From positions 1 to 5,779 of the forward strand of contig DQCG01000214.1 in the NCBI GenBank assembly GCA_003533825.1: 5,779 bases of DNA. Direction: 5' to 3'. Made by a program: the position numbers and the translations under genes. Positions 5,654-5,779 of the stretch are shown in pieces; position 1 is the first letter of the stretch; the number at the start of each line of letters is the position of its first letter. The notes beneath the pieces are model-generated. The model did no database searches, had not been told where the DNA came from, and worked only from the letters and a program-made list of their open reading frames with translations. The stretch comes from Phycisphaerales bacterium (GTDB lineage: Bacteria > Planctomycetota > Phycisphaerae > Sedimentisphaerales > Anaerobacaceae).

Positions 5654-5779
5654 TCAATGCAAAATATCGTGATTTTTAGTACTGATAATTGATATTATCT
5701 TGCCATGTCCGTCAATTTCAAACACAATATTCATCAGAGCGGCACGGCTTGTTTTCGCTCCACCGTAAGGTGTCCTGTG
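5654..5779 (-). CDS. Possible 3' end of an unrecognised convergent gene
   Basis: A minus-strand frame is open from the right edge to a TGA at 5654-5656, giving 41 residues. The segment MNIVFEIDGHGKIISIISTK (16-35) has a normal protein-like alternation of hydrophobic and charged residues and ends in a basic/polar tail. If real, the gene converges on the prepilin-like gene with only 25 bases between stops. I do not recognise a family. The stretch is short and AT-rich, so chance openness cannot be excluded. The same DNA also holds a short open plus-strand frame from ATG 5705, which looks less protein-like and has no ribosome binding site. Confidence 0.35.
   Translation of the reverse strand, partial: HRTPYGGAKTSRAALMNIVFEIDGHGKIISIISTKNHDILH

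Noticed and set aside
5644..5662. TTGCA/TGCAA inverted repeat after the prepilin-like gene as a terminator
   Set aside because: The stem is only 5 base pairs, AT-rich, with a 9-base loop and no proper T-run, so it does not qualify as an intrinsic terminator.
5705..5779. Plus-strand ATG frame open to the right edge
   Set aside because: It has 25 codons, no ribosome binding site and an unconvincing composition; the opposite-strand frame over the same bases looks more protein-like.

Overview
The window looks like chromosomal DNA of a planctomycete, most likely of the class Phycisphaerae. This is an inference from protein style, not from a marker gene. The clues are a DUF4159-type protein behind a large secreted TPR/metallopeptidase protein, and a Tat-exported GH51-like glycoside hydrolase followed by a prepilin-like protein with an FTLIELLVVIAIIALL-type N-terminus and an H-x9-D C-terminal signature. 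Base composition is moderate to GC-rich in genes and AT-rich in the last 150 bases.

Layout. On the minus strand, 2951 to 1 is a two-gene operon. The first gene is an 899-residue exported TPR protein with a central HExxH (gluzincin, peptidase MA-like) domain. It overlaps by ATGA the start of a DUF4159-type protein that runs off the left edge; only its first 85 residues are visible. A 328-base divergent intergenic region (2952-3279) follows. It holds a good sigma70-like promoter in each direction, a GC-rich perfect palindrome, a 10-base direct repeat and two possible leader hairpins. On the plus strand, 3280-4815 encodes a Tat-signal GH51-like (clan GH-A) glycosidase, probably an alpha-L-arabinofuranosidase, and 4861-5628 encodes a type IV prepilin/pseudopilin-like protein, probably co-transcribed. 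The last 126 bases contain an open minus-strand frame that may be the 3' end of a convergent gene.

How the genes may work together. The plus-strand pair fits a glycan-degradation locus: an exported arabinofuranosidase-like enzyme next to a surface-filament or pseudopilin-like protein. The minus-strand pair is an envelope-associated operon whose substrate cannot be read from the sequence. Nothing links the two halves functionally beyond the shared intergenic region.

The oddest feature is a cluster of short repeats (2854-2932) translated in frame as the N-terminal extension of the TPR protein's signal peptide; part of it encodes KPFDSAQGE, which resembles a widely dispersed intergenic repeat. 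I found no CRISPR array, RNA gene, transposase or clearly new defence-like system.
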